Shown here: positions 12,342 through 22,253 of the stretch, one piece after another
Layout: the number at the start of each line of letters is the position of its first letter
Position numbering within the stretch: position 1 is the stretch's first letter
Source: Spizellomyces punctatus DAOM BR117
Taxonomy: Eukaryota > Chytridiomycota > Chytridiomycetes > Spizellomycetales > Spizellomycetaceae
Reading direction: 5' to 3'
DNA: 64,000 nucleotides
Assembly: GCF_000182565.1 (NCBI RefSeq)
Contig: NW_015971544.1
Span: 1,363,628 to 1,427,627 of the forward strand
Program-made: the position numbers and the translations under genes
The notes under the pieces: model-generated
Database searches by the model: none
Told to the model about the DNA's origin: nothing
The model's input: only the letters and a program-made list of their open reading frames with translations

Positions 12342-14128
12342 GCATCTAGCATACCCAGCTTCTCATATAGATGGAGAGAATCACTCGTCCGCGAGGATGC
12401 ATCTCATAACCTTCCATCCACTCGAGTCTCGCCGCTACCGTGAGGCCCTGAAACAACGTACTATTTGGATCTGATTCATTTATTATTCGCTTCCTGTACC
12501 ATACTTGTGTGTTCTTTTGTGTGTTTGGGGAGCCCAGAGACTTTTTGCTTTTATAGTCTTCTTTGTTGTTTTGTGTATAGACCGACTCTTGACCTAGTTC
12601 ATGAACATACCCGCACCCTATTGGTGCAAAAATACATTTGAGCTCCGCCTTTTGGCAACTACTAGCGAGTCATGTGTGTGTTTTTGTTGTCGTATTAAAA
12701 GTTTTGTTGGTCAGCCTCGTTTGGATGTCGACCACTGGGGACAGCCACGGCGGGGACGGGGGGCGGTTGGTGTTTGCGGACCGAAGAACAACGATGTTAT
12801 TGCAGCTTGCGACCAAGCCAGCAGCCTGGCAGCAGGTTGTGGTTTCGTTCCGCCTTCTTTTTAAAAAGAGATTTTTAACTCCAAATATCTCGTGAGTCAC
12901 TCGGAAGATGTCGGATCACCCAGGGACACGAGTTCGATACGCGGTGCCCTCGTCGCACTTTTGGGGACGAGGCGCGTTTTTTGGGGGGGTCTGGGCAGCT
13001 TAGGAGTAGAATGGGTTTCGGGTACGGGTGTTGCTGGGGTTCTATGCGTTCTGTAATTGTTTATGCAAGCAGGATAAACAGTATCTGCAGAGTGGCCATG
13101 CCCGCAGGTTGCTACGAAAAGACCCCGTCTACGAGGGGCGATTATTTGATGGTCAGCCAGATCAAAAACCTTCAGGCTGAGCCCCTATCTGCAGGGCAAA
13201 CACAAAGCACGTATAGGTAAATTAAAGGGAAATGAACTTCCGATCTTCCATGGTGGCAGAATAGCTTCTAACTCTTGAACTCTGTACTTTCGACATTCAT
13301 ATTCTTTTTGGAAACGGTAGCTAATCCCCCATCAGCGCTGTATAGATCAGAACGTGTCTTTGTCCACCGACAGGTAGGCAAGAAAGGCACGAAAACTAGA
13401 CTACAGACCAATGCTCAAACTCGCAAACATCCACGGCTGATACCGTAGACAGCGCTTGTTTCGCGTTACTGTACCCAAGTAGATTGTAACCTTCCGGTTT
13501 CGTATTTTCAGAGGATGTCCTTCCATATCAACCTCAATTTCTCATCTCTGTGAGCTTCTCCAGTATCATCATTGACGCCAAGTAGACTTTTGGATGAACT
13601 TGTCGTATTCAAGCAGTTTTATAGATATCGTAGAATAGATGAAACCGTCCGAATGAATAAAGCCACAGTTCTTCGAGAACCACCCTCGAATGTGAATAAA
13701 TCATTGCAATTAGTGCTGCCACGTTGGTTGCTGACGAAATGATCCCTTTGATCTCGCTGTGTAAGCACGTCGGAGATCACCCAACCCGCCGATTTCCACG
13801 CGTTTTTCTGTGGATTTTTGTTGGGGGTTAGAAGCAGGAGAAGGTTTAGCGTAACCTTGATTGTGCCTAGTTGTCAGCAATCGGTACAATGGTGTGTATG
13901 TTGCTTCTTTTATGCCTGACATACTTTTTTCTCTTCCTTCTCTTCCTGTTGGAATCGGAAGCTGTTTGACAAGGAGGATGACGAGAGGCATTTTTCATGG
14001 TCGGGGTTTCTTTTTTCTTTCGCAAACCCCGCCCCGCTCGATGCGTACACATAAATAGAGCTCGTTCGACATGGTTTCCCTCCCCCGCCGATATCTTGTT
14101 TCTCCCGCCCAATTTCTAACCCACAAAG
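12342..14128. other. Intergenic region, no gene recognised
   Basis: About 1.8 kb holding the 3' flank of the GAC1-like gene and the 5' flank of the esterase. Short open frames on both strands lack family signals. Around 13.06-13.21 kb there are several GC-rich inverted segments, for example CCCC and GGGG flanking GTCTACGA, that could fold. I found no match to a known RNA family from memory. Confidence 0.4.
14051..14058 (+). promoter_or_regulatory. TATA-like element of the SGNH esterase gene
   Basis: ATAAATAG lies 71-78 bp upstream of the ATG at 14129, within a compact pyrimidine-rich leader. Supported by spacing and sequence only. Confidence 0.45.
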
Positions 14129-15122
14129 ATGGACCGTCGTTACTGCCTTGCTATTTTGCTTTTCATTACCCTTCCGTTTGTCTTTGCTCTTCCAGCCAGC
14201 AACCTGCAAGCAAAACAAAGGCCACCAAAACGCTTCATCGTTCATGGCTCGACACTCAGTGACACTGGCAATGTTTGGAAGCTCACCAACAAGACATTTC
14301 CTCCCGACACATACCACTTTGGTCGATTCTCTGATGGCCCCATATGGGCAGAATTCCTTTCCATGATTACAAATATCAAAGTTCGGAGCACAGCGTACGG
14401 CGGTTCGACGACAGATAATGCCTTCATCCAGGGATTTGCCAAGGAATTTCCGGTCCCCAGTCTTGCCGACCAGATTGCGGGGACGAAAAGATACAAGAGC
14501 AAGGAGATTGTGTTTGTCTGGTATGCAAAGCATTGTTTTTTTTGGTAATTTAGAATGTTTTGCATCATAACCCATATTGCCATCTTCAAGGTCTGGCGCA
14601 AATGATGCCTTCCAGACTTGGTTCAAGAATTACAAAAATGTCACTGGGGAAGAATCAGCCGCCAATATTGTAAAGAGCGTCAAACAAATCCGTGACAAAC
14701 GTACGTCTTTTTGTTCTGTACAAACTTTGTCAGCTTCCTTTGTTAAACAAGTATTTTGATGGATAGGTGCACGAGAAATCGTAGTCTTTAACCTTGACCC
14801 TCTGTACCTCTCACCCACTTTTGCCGCACTCCCCAAAGACGCCTACGACTTTTTCAAAACCTTTGTCACGTCCTTTAACAGTGCACTCCAAAAAGCCGAT
14901 TTTTCGTCCCTCAAAAAATCAAATGTGCGGATTTTCAACGTACACGATTTTATTATTGACACTGTGTTTCCCCAAGCCATGAACACGACTGGGTACTGCT
15001 TGACCAACCAGGGTGGATGTGGAGAGGCATGGCAATACGTTTACTGGGACTTTGATGGGCATTACACCAGCTGGGTGCACTCTGAAATCGCAAATGAGAT
15101 GAAAAAGTTTCTTGGATTATAA
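14129..15122 (+). CDS. Secreted SGNH/GDSL-family esterase with altered nucleophile block
   Basis: Exons 14129-14520, 14591-14700 and 14767-15122 give 285 aa. A signal peptide (LAILLFITLPFVFALPAS) predicts secretion. The fold is that of fungal GDSL/SGNH esterases (CE16-like). Block I reads VHGSTLSDTGN, where the family has F-G-D-S-L-S-D-T-G-N. Aligned this way, the catalytic Ser is Thr42 and the preceding Asp is Ser41. Block III (SGAND, spanning the first intron) and the C-terminal block (WDFDGHYTSWVH, with His266) are kept. Length is normal for the family and the frame is intact, so this is a conserved protein with a changed nucleophile, not an obvious pseudogene. It may be inactive, may use Thr as nucleophile, or may bind ligand only. 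Confidence 0.85.
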
Positions 15123-15242
15123 AGGCTGCATACAGCGCCTCCCTTGTAGAAAGTAAAGTATGTACTTAAGAAAGGTGTGCGTTTAAATATACGGTGCTAG
15201 ATACAGAGTTTGTGTGCAAACGATGCGGTTTCTGCAACTGCT

Positions 15243-16382
15243 CTAGAAAGTTACGACTGGTAGTCGATAAACTGGGAGACTCCAATACGCTCGCTTCACT
15301 CCCTGCCACACCTCGTCGCCCAACTCATCCATCTTAACCTCTCTATACTCGGTCATCAATCCCATCTCGCCTAGATCCGCCTCTGCAAGCCTGCACGATA
15401 CATCGTGAAAGAACGGATTCGTCCCTGCCAAGCCATTAAAAAAGGAATAGACTCCAGTTTGACTCAGAATGTTTGGAACGTGTTCGTGAAATTCCTTCAA
15501 ATCATCGTAATACTCTCCAAAAGTGTCGAAAAAGATGCCATCATATACTTGCAATTGATCCAACACATCCTGCCACCGCCCAAATAGGATACGAACGCCC
15601 GGCCGTTTATCCCATCCATCTGCAATCATTTTAGCATACACATCTGGATGCGCTTCAATAATAGTGTGCGTGGCAGGTGATCGCTTTTGGAGGTATTCAT
15701 CCACGAGACCTAGCCCGAATCCCACATTGAGAACATGAAGACCTGGTTCCGGAGCAATGACGTTTGCATGGAGTTCCATGAGCGGCGCTTCCCATCCCAT
15801 CATGACGGCATTGTTGTCCGAGTCAAGGAGACGGCCTTCGGAGTAGGTGAGTCGCCGGGCAAGGTAGTTGGCATTTGAAGGATGGGCAGAGGCAGGCTTC
15901 ACACTTGTTACAGATTCGTCTTGTTCATGGCTATCTTCTACCTCGTCATCGGGATGCAACCCACCAGCGCCCAAAGCCATCAACAGAAACTCGGTCCTCA
16001 CCCCTTCCTCCACTAAATGCTCATAAACGTCCTGAAATCCCCCTTCCAAGGCATACTCGCCAACACTTTTGGCGTTATCATCAATAGAATTCCATTGTGC
16101 ACCCGCTCGAAGAAGTGTCGTCACGGCCTCAAGGTTACCGCGAAAAGCAGCCACATGGAGAGGACTTGCACCAGTACGGTTTGGGTCTCGGTAAGCCACA
16201 TCCGCACCTTGAGAAATGTACGTCGAGAGTTCCTGTGCACATGGCGTGGACGGAGACAATGTCGATAGACAGGTGAGGAGGGAAAGCGTTGGTTGAACGT
16301 CGGGCGTCGAGGGATCTGTTGTCATTTTCAAAGGAATTTGGGACAAAAGTCGCAAGACTGAGTTCAACCCGCCCGAAAACAA
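15243..16382 (-). CDS. RMT2: Protein arginine N-methyltransferase 2 (delta-N type)
   Basis: Methylates the delta nitrogen of arginine, classically Arg66 of ribosomal protein L12 in yeast. A single exon of up to 379 codons. The N-terminal part has ankyrin-like repeats (ASPLHVAAFRGNLEAVTTLL). The C-terminal part is a Rossmann methyltransferase: motif I HVLNVGFGLGLVDEYLQ, the acidic ribose-binding IIEAHPDVYAKM, then YDGIFFDTFGEYYDDLKEFH and YSFFNGLAGTNPFFHDV, all characteristic of Rmt2. Met at 16325 (MTTDPSTP) is an equally good start and would drop 19 residues of mixed composition. Divergent from the next gene; the start codons are under 150 bp apart, so a promoter is probably shared. Confidence 0.92.
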   Translation of the reverse strand: MFSGGLNSVLRLLSQIPLKMTTDPSTPDVQPTLSLLTCLSTLSPSTPCAQELSTYISQGADVAYRDPNRTGASPLHVAAFRGNLEAVTTLLRAGAQWNSIDDNAKSVGEYALEGGFQDVYEHLVEEGVRTEFLLMALGAGGLHPDDEVEDSHEQDESVTSVKPASAHPSNANYLARRLTYSEGRLLDSDNNAVMMGWEAPLMELHANVIAPEPGLHVLNVGFGLGLVDEYLQKRSPATHTIIEAHPDVYAKMIADGWDKRPGVRILFGRWQDVLDQLQVYDGIFFDTFGEYYDDLKEFHEHVPNILSQTGVYSFFNGLAGTNPFFHDVSCRLAEADLGEMGLMTEYREVKMDELGDEVWQGVKRAYWSLPVYRLPVVTF

Positions 16383-16473
16383 TTCAACGTGGCACAGTCA
16401 TGTTAATTCCGTACGCGCAGGGTGATGCTCTACACGTCAGCAAGTTTCCTCCCTCCACACCCAAAAGCAAAAC

Positions 16474-16947
16474 ATGACGATCCAACACGATGCCAAACCC
16501 AAACTCATCACAGCGTCCGAAGATCCTTTTCTTCACCCACTGCCGCTAACGCTCCCGGGAACAGATCGGCAAACAGGACTCTGGTACCTCCTTCCGCACA
16601 TTTGGGACTCGCTGTGGTTAACTATTCCGCCTCCTGTCCGCGCCACCATAGCGTCCGTATCCGTTCCATATCTCCTGTTTTGCGTTGGAAACTCACTTAG
16701 CGGTGGAGCGTCTGTTTCTTTTGGCACAAAACTGTGGGATTTGATTCGACTAGGGCAGCAGGCAGGCTTTTCTGCCATGGGAGGCCAGGGAAGGGTGGGA
16801 GGAGATGGCGGTATTGGTGGGTTTGTAGGAGGCGCTGTGACGGCTGGTGCTTGCATATTAGGATTCATGTGGGTGAAAAAGTTTGTAAATGGAGAGGTGC
16901 GGGATGTGAAATCAACGACGCGTGATGGAGGCAGCAAGGACAAGTAG
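16474..16947 (+). CDS. Small hypothetical membrane protein
   Basis: 157 codons, single exon, starting MTIQHDAKPKLITASED. I do not recognise a family. It has a charged, Pro-rich N-terminus and an amphipathic Trp-rich stretch (LWYLLPHIWDSLWLTI). Two likely membrane segments are ASVSVPYLLFCVGNSLSGG (about 57-75) and a Gly/Ala-rich one, GFVGGAVTAGACILGFMWV (about 115-133). It ends in a polar Lys/Asp-rich tail. The Gly-rich second segment resembles tightly packed helices in mitochondrial membrane proteins, but that is only an impression. It shares its promoter region with RMT2. That it is real rests on ORF length, sensible hydropathy and a compact divergent layout. Confidence 0.6.
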   Translation: MTIQHDAKPKLITASEDPFLHPLPLTLPGTDRQTGLWYLLPHIWDSLWLTIPPPVRATIASVSVPYLLFCVGNSLSGGASVSFGTKLWDLIRLGQQAGFSAMGGQGRVGGDGGIGGFVGGAVTAGACILGFMWVKKFVNGEVRDVKSTTRDGGSKDK

Positions 16948-18907
16948 GCTGGGATTTGAGAAGGGCCGAGTCCTAATTCTTTGAAGCAGATGTGGTGCTT
17001 AGATATAGTGTCGTTTTTTAGCCATGTATATATCATCTTTGGCCTACGTTCATGTTAGTCCATTGCCAAACAAGCACAGCAAGCATTGTGTGTGATCCTT
17101 GTCGCTACCTTTGAGCTATCCATACACACCATACTGCTCCCGTTCTTTTGTCCTATTTGCATATGGTTTGTGCTGCTGTCTATGGCACAGATTCTTCGAC
17201 CGTGGGATTCTTGCCGGGAAACAGTCCCAGCATCCACTTTCTTCGGTTCGGCGCGGTCGCTGGTCAACGAGGGAGTATAGGAACGAAACGCCATGGTAAA
17301 ACGACATGGTTTCTACACTTTTCACCACTTGCGAATGCAATAGTCAGAATAAGCACATACCACACGCACTACACACACCTCAACAAGAAAGCACATACTA
17401 TCGCTTCATACTCGAGCCCAGCAAACGGGAAACTCACTTTTTCCCACGCGCGTTCCCACTTTCCCACGTCTCCCAACCCGCTGCAAAACCAAGTGCAAAA
17501 CACACAAAAACCATCTCGTTTTGCATTCGACATGCTCGCCATGGCCATGCAAAGACAACCGAGTCCCCCAGTCGCCTTGCTGCCCCAACTGAGGACCGGA
17601 GGAAAGTATAAACAAATGACCGTCTTTCCGGGTCGCGTTTACATAATCTTGTCGTTAGCATCGCCCTTCCAGGAGACATCCGCGGAGAGCTTAGGGCCAG
17701 GAGATTCACCAGGAGGGTCCAACGACGCTCTTGATTGGCCCCCCTGCGTTGCGAAGGAAGGTCATGCAACCGGAAACTTTCGTAAAGTGGAGAATTCCGG
17801 AGTGGAGGATTTGTAAAAAGCGCAGTTCCCGAGGGTTATAAAAAGGGCAGCATATCTCGCCTCCCCCCGCTTCTTCTTTACGCGGTGGGGTTTTCTTGTG
17901 CTTTGGTTTTTGAGGTGGTATTTGTTTTGTGTTTTGTGTTTTGTGGTTTTATTATCAGGTTTGTGGGTTTTGGTTGGGTTTCTTTCTTGTCTTCTTTATT
18001 TCCTGCCGCGTATTCTAGTCTTCTTGGTTGAACAGGACTGAGTGACCCGCGTTGGGGGAGCGGCACCCACGATCCACCTCGGTGGGAGTGTTCTCTGGTT
18101 CCGGCCAGGGGAAGGGCCTGTTACAATAAAAGGATGAAAATAATGATTCAGTTGCCAATGTGCTTGGCATAAGGAAGAAATATGCAGAAAGATTCAACGA
18201 GCTGTCCTCTCCAAAATCCATCTCCACGTCCAACTATGCATTGTATGGTGTCCAAACGCGCTCGCGACGAGATCATCCAAACGCGCGCATCCACGCGTAT
18301 ACATTGCATGGGAGCCGTTCAATTACATTGACTATAGCATTGTTTTGGAGCTGCTTGGACGTCACTTTCTAGACTGGTCGCCGTCGCGCCACATACCCAC
18401 TTTGATGAAGAGATCCTTTTGTTTATTTTGAGCAAACGCGAGACCGGTAGGGCTTTAGAGGGTGGGTCAATGTGGGAAGAGTGTCAGTATAACGCATCAA
18501 GTTGTGTGCCCGCCGACCAAGCGTCATAGATTGATTCCTTGTCTTTCCAGTATTGTCATTACCAGAGTACGTCTGCTGCGATGCATCCCAATCCTTTTGA
18601 CGACGCGTTTGCGTCAACGCATGATGGGGTACAGCTTGCAATGACACCTCATTTTGACGTGGAAAAAGTTCAATAGTTCATGCCTTGTCACGACAAATGA
18701 TAATATGCTGAAAATAATTGCACCTCAAAACTGCAATGAGCCCATTAAAATTTCATTCCATTCCGCTGTGAAAGGTAAAGACTATTATACAGGGCGTGTG
18801 TCCGCAACAGCCAGAACCCCCTCATATCCACCAGCCCCCCCGCTCTCCCACTCCTCGATCTACATACAAACGTATACACAGAAAACGGTTAAAGAGGAAA
18901 GTGCACA
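16948..18907. other. Intergenic region, no protein gene supported
   Basis: About 2 kb between the 3' ends of the small membrane-protein gene and eIF2-gamma. A plus-strand frame at 17148-17816 (222 codons) is open but of low complexity and lacks domain signals. A strong TATA-like element at 17837, followed by a C-rich/T-rich leader and GC-rich potential hairpins near 18.03-18.12 kb, could mark a non-coding transcript. Nothing else supports one. Confidence 0.4.
17837..17846 (+). promoter_or_regulatory. TATA-like element without an assigned gene
   Basis: TATAAAAAGG on the plus strand is followed by a pyrimidine-rich CCTCCCCCCGCTTCTTC segment that resembles a fungal core promoter and start region. 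No coding sequence follows in any frame, so any transcript would be non-coding or have a distant coding exon. Confidence 0.3.
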
Positions 18908-20945
18908 TTAGCGTGGTTCAGGTTCAATGGTCACTCCGCGTCGAATGGTACCCCATCCAATCAATCTACATCAACGAAAAATGAGCATGTGTATCGGCGA
19001 ATCTGTAAAGCTGAACAATAGAACTCACCGCCAGTGCTTCTCGATACGACGAGATAATGCAATCTTCTCTCCAATCTCAGTGCAAGCCGGGGTGTTCAAT
19101 AATATCTTGGCCATGTCCGCCTTTACGCTCAACACACGTCCACCCGTTGAGGTAGAACCAATGTTCACCATGAGAACTTCATGTCGGCTGAGCTTTTGGA
19201 CCTTGGTTTGCTTCTTGTCCTCGGACTTCACACCGAGAAGTCTCCGCAAAAGGAAGTAGTTAATCTCTAGCTCGGTGTAGATCGCTGGCAATTTGCCCAC
19301 TGCACCAAGGACTTGGCCGACGAGACGGTCGGCACGGCAGAGAGTGGGATCAATTCTTGTACCCACACCTGGAAATAAGGCCAGATGTGAGAACGACAAA
19401 CATTTGAAGGAAAACAACCGTGTTCCAACGCACCAATCAATCCACCAGGTACCGCAAATTTAAGCTCATTGGTCTCTGCCAGCAGTGTCACAATTCGAGA
19501 GTAGATTGGCTTGCATCGCACCTTTCCATCACTATCCTTGCTGACAATTCCAGGACGAACTTCAATCTCGTCACCGATTTTAAGCACACCACACAAAATC
19601 GATCCACCTGCGACTCCTCCCTTGAGGTCTGCCACTTCTGCACCTGGTTTATTCACATCAAATGAACGAATGACAATCAATCGTGGGTCGGCGGTAAAGT
19701 CACGGATTGGGATGGGGATTTTCTTGACAATGTATTCATTGATGGCGTCAATGTTGTACTTCAATTGCGCAGAAATGGGAATAATCGGAGCACTGTCTGC
19801 AACAGTGCCTTTTACAAACTTCAAGATGCTCTCGTGATGTTCTTCTGCAGCGGATTCCTTGATCAAGTCAACCTTGTTTTGTAGGATGAGAATATGCTGC
19901 AGCTTCATAATCTCGATAGCGGCCAAGTGTTCAGAAGTTTGTGGTTGGGGACAAGATTCGTTTCCAGCGATCAGGAGCAGCGCAGCATCCATGACTGCTG
20001 CTCCGTTCAGCATAGTAGCCATAAGAATATCGTGTCCCGGACAGTCGACAAACGACACATGTCTGTTTCGTGGCACACAACCCTGTCAATTAATGCCATA
20101 AACGAAAAACACACCGTTGGCCATTCACCTTAGTAGTCTCATTCTTCCCATGCACCCCACCCGATCACAGGGGAATCCCTCCTCCTTATCACTACGGTAC
20201 GATCGATAACATCCCGGACGTGGGCATGCTTCGCTATCGCATTTGAAGATCTATCATAAACCAAGAAAGCATGAGGTTAGATGTTGGTCTAGAGAAGCAA
20301 GGTTCACCGCCCGCGCCTTCCGCTCTCGTATCACCACTGCTTCAGGAGCCATCTGCGTATTATTGACGGCTCTTGCGTCTATCGACATCAAGTATCCGAC
20401 TGGTGCCAGCAAACTGTCTCATCACCGCGTATGGATACGAGATGGTAAGTCGGCGAGAGTAAACGTGTCCGAGCCTTACCTTTGCATTGGCATAACCCAG
20501 CTTGATGGTAATGTTTCGCTCGAGTTCGTTCTTGAAACGGACCGTTTGCACACCAGATATAGCTTTTACCACAGTTGACTTTCCGTGAGCTACATGCCCG
20601 ATGGTACCTGTGTCAGACATAAAGAAGTGCAGTGAGTACACAAATCTTTCGACTGATCAAGCAATCCCATCCCATCTACATCTTGAAAGATTATGCACTG
20701 CATCAGGGCCGACCAGCGTATTATTTGCGGCCATGCATAGACATCGTCATGTATATTCCGACTGGTGCCAGCAAAAAGACTCATCAGAGCGAGTGCATCT
20801 TCCCCAAGTCTGTCTACCCATCCATGCCATCCCCTCCCATTTGTTTCTCACGAGAAAGCTTACCGATATTGATGGTAGCTTGTCGAGAAATGACTTCTGG
20901 GGATAGAGGATTGAGTTGCGTTACGTCAATATCTATAGCCGCCAT
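18908..20945 (-). CDS. GCD11: Translation initiation factor eIF2 subunit gamma
   Basis: GTPase subunit of eIF2, which carries Met-tRNAi to the 40S ribosome. Six exons (complement): 18908-18965, 19029-19368, 19434-20062, 20129-20250, 20480-20607 and 20864-20945, giving 452 aa. Motifs in order: [10 protein letters not shown]1 GHVAHGKST; switch [23 protein letters not shown]; a Cys-rich zinc knuckle ([11 protein letters not shown], then PCDRVGC); G3 [21 protein letters not shown]4 [35 protein letters not shown]; and C-terminal [15 protein letters not shown]. Conservation holds across all exons. The two longest introns, 20251-20479 and 20608-20863, carry paralogous box C/D snoRNAs, as is common in genes of the translation machinery. 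Confidence 0.97.
20325..20441 (-). ncRNA. Intronic box C/D snoRNA (copy in eIF2-gamma intron 2), 18S-complementary
   Basis: On the host-gene strand there is a C box GTGATGA (plus 20419-20425) and a D box CTGA (plus 20342-20345). They are closed by a perfect terminal stem, CTCGTATC with GATACGAG (plus 20434-20441 and 20325-20332). After the C box, TGCTGGCACCAG (plus 20400-20411) is the reverse complement of CTGGTGCCAGCA in the universal 530-loop region of 18S rRNA. It is followed by a CGGA D'-like box and a TTGATGT C'-like box. It lies wholly inside intron 20251-20479 and is similar to the copy in intron 20608-20863. The predicted role is 2'-O-methylation of 18S rRNA. The exact target nucleotide depends on which D' box is used. 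Confidence 0.8.
20693..20798 (-). ncRNA. Intronic box C/D snoRNA (copy in eIF2-gamma intron 1), 18S-complementary
   Basis: On the host strand there is a TGATGA C box (plus 20781-20786) and a CTGA D box (plus 20703-20706). The flanks ATGCACT and AGTGCAT (plus 20792-20798 and 20693-20699) pair perfectly. The same TGCTGGCACCAG guide (plus 20762-20773), complementary to 18S rRNA, follows the C box. The segment AATAATACGC before the D box is also shared with the second copy. The C box lacks the purine at its first position (CTGATGA). Host intron 20608-20863 is spliced from the eIF2-gamma pre-mRNA, so biogenesis is probably by processing of the intron lariat. Confidence 0.75.
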
Positions 20946-22253
20946 GTTTGCAGTGGTTCTTTGTCAAGTTGCAGGGATAAATGTGGTAGCGATCCGCCCG
21001 TCTGATTCTTTCAATGTTCCAATGCGTTTATATAAAGAGTCCCAAGAAAGAAAGTAATGCCAACTGCTGTCAACTGCCGTGATCGTCGCGGGAAAGTCGT
21101 TGAAAAAAACTGCAAAGTTCCCTTCCCCACCATCGCCGTTCCCCAACTGCAAAAAACTGGGACAAGGTCACGTGTCCAGAGTCACCATAGGAGCGAATGA
21201 GTCATGTATTGCCTAAGCAGTAACCATGTGACTTTCATGCGCCTCAAGTTCATTATCCCTTTTTTGATGTGCGCTTGACTACTAAGCCACTTAATCCCCA
21301 AACTGGGCCTTCCTTTGGAGGTGGGCGACCTCTTGGGCAAGTCAACCCACGCCAACGCACGGGAAAAACGCAACGACGGGGATTGTTGGCGATTTGGTCT
21401 TTACGCCTTTTGCAAACCTGTCAAAGTGAACCACCCTCCTCGGTGGGCACGGCTACTCGGCGTCGTTCTTGTCCTTCAAAATCATTTGCATTTTTTGAAC
21501 CACACGCCTCAAGTTATTACTTTTTGCGAGAGTGTTTGGATTGCCGACATTTGAAGCGCAGCAACTTGAGCTCACGCAAGCAAAGGTTTGCAAAACAATG
21601 TGTGGTTTGATGGTCGTCAGTCTATCTAACAGGGACAATCTCTTCTTTCTTGGCTGCGCTGTCTAATCTCTTGATTTGGGTGACAACTTGAACAGGAGTA
21701 GAGCGTGGAAACCTCATTGAAACCTTCCAAAACGTTACTCAAAGATAACAAGACTGGTGCCCTTCTACTCTTTGCTACGGTAGGTTGACCACTCTGCTTA
21801 TGGTCAAGTGCTGCGCTGGACCTTGAGCCATTCATGGATGGGAACTTGCAAGATCTGAGGTCTTGTGGCCGTGATACTCATTTTGTTTCTTGTTTTTCCT
21901 ATCCCAAAGGAGTCACCCTTGCACAATCTGGGGGCCAAGAAGAAGATACCGGTGCGTTGAGTGTTGTCGCGTAGACACTGTGGAGACTCGTAGTGTCATG
22001 TCGAGAGTTGCCATGGCATGAGAGACAGCATGACTGACATCCGCTTTGATTTACTAGCAGCCGTATCGAACCTTGAACCGTTCTTGCTATTTCTCGCCAG
22101 GCACAGGAGCTACTGGTGTCGGCTCGTACGCTGGTCCTGAGTGGGCCCTAAATAATGCTGACCACCCGTATACCCCGCGCCGAGAGTAAAGGCGAGAGTT
22201 ACCAACAGCGTATGATTATTTGCTCAAAAGACGGGTCAAAAACTGCTACCATC
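20946..22253. other. Divergent intergenic region between eIF2-gamma and NST1
   Basis: Contains the eIF2-gamma promoter and the leader of NST1. Plus-strand frames of up to 113 codons at 21.27-21.61 kb lack domain signals. Several GT and AG pairs would allow a spliced 5' UTR for NST1, but this cannot be shown from sequence alone. Confidence 0.4.
21028..21037 (-). promoter_or_regulatory. TATA element of eIF2-gamma
   Basis: TTTATATAAA (self-complementary core) lies 83-92 bp upstream of the eIF2-gamma ATG at 20945, a typical position for a TATA box. Sequence and spacing are the only evidence. Confidence 0.55.

Noticed and set aside
12900-12965. tRNA-like B-box (GAGTTCGATAC)
   Set aside because: The flanks do not pair as a T-stem or acceptor stem and no A-box or anticodon arm fits at the right distance.
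13060-13215. Possible U4-like snRNA (GGGGCGATTATTTG segment)
   Set aside because: Only about ten bases resemble U4; the U6-pairing stems and Sm site could not be matched.
17148-17816. 222-codon plus-strand ORF
   Set aside because: No family features, low-complexity composition, and it overlaps equally open frames on the other strand.
20251-20863. Introner-like transposable elements as the cause of similarity between two eIF2-gamma introns
   Set aside because: The similarity is confined to the C-box to D-box segment with paired stems and does not reach the splice sites, which fits snoRNA duplication better.
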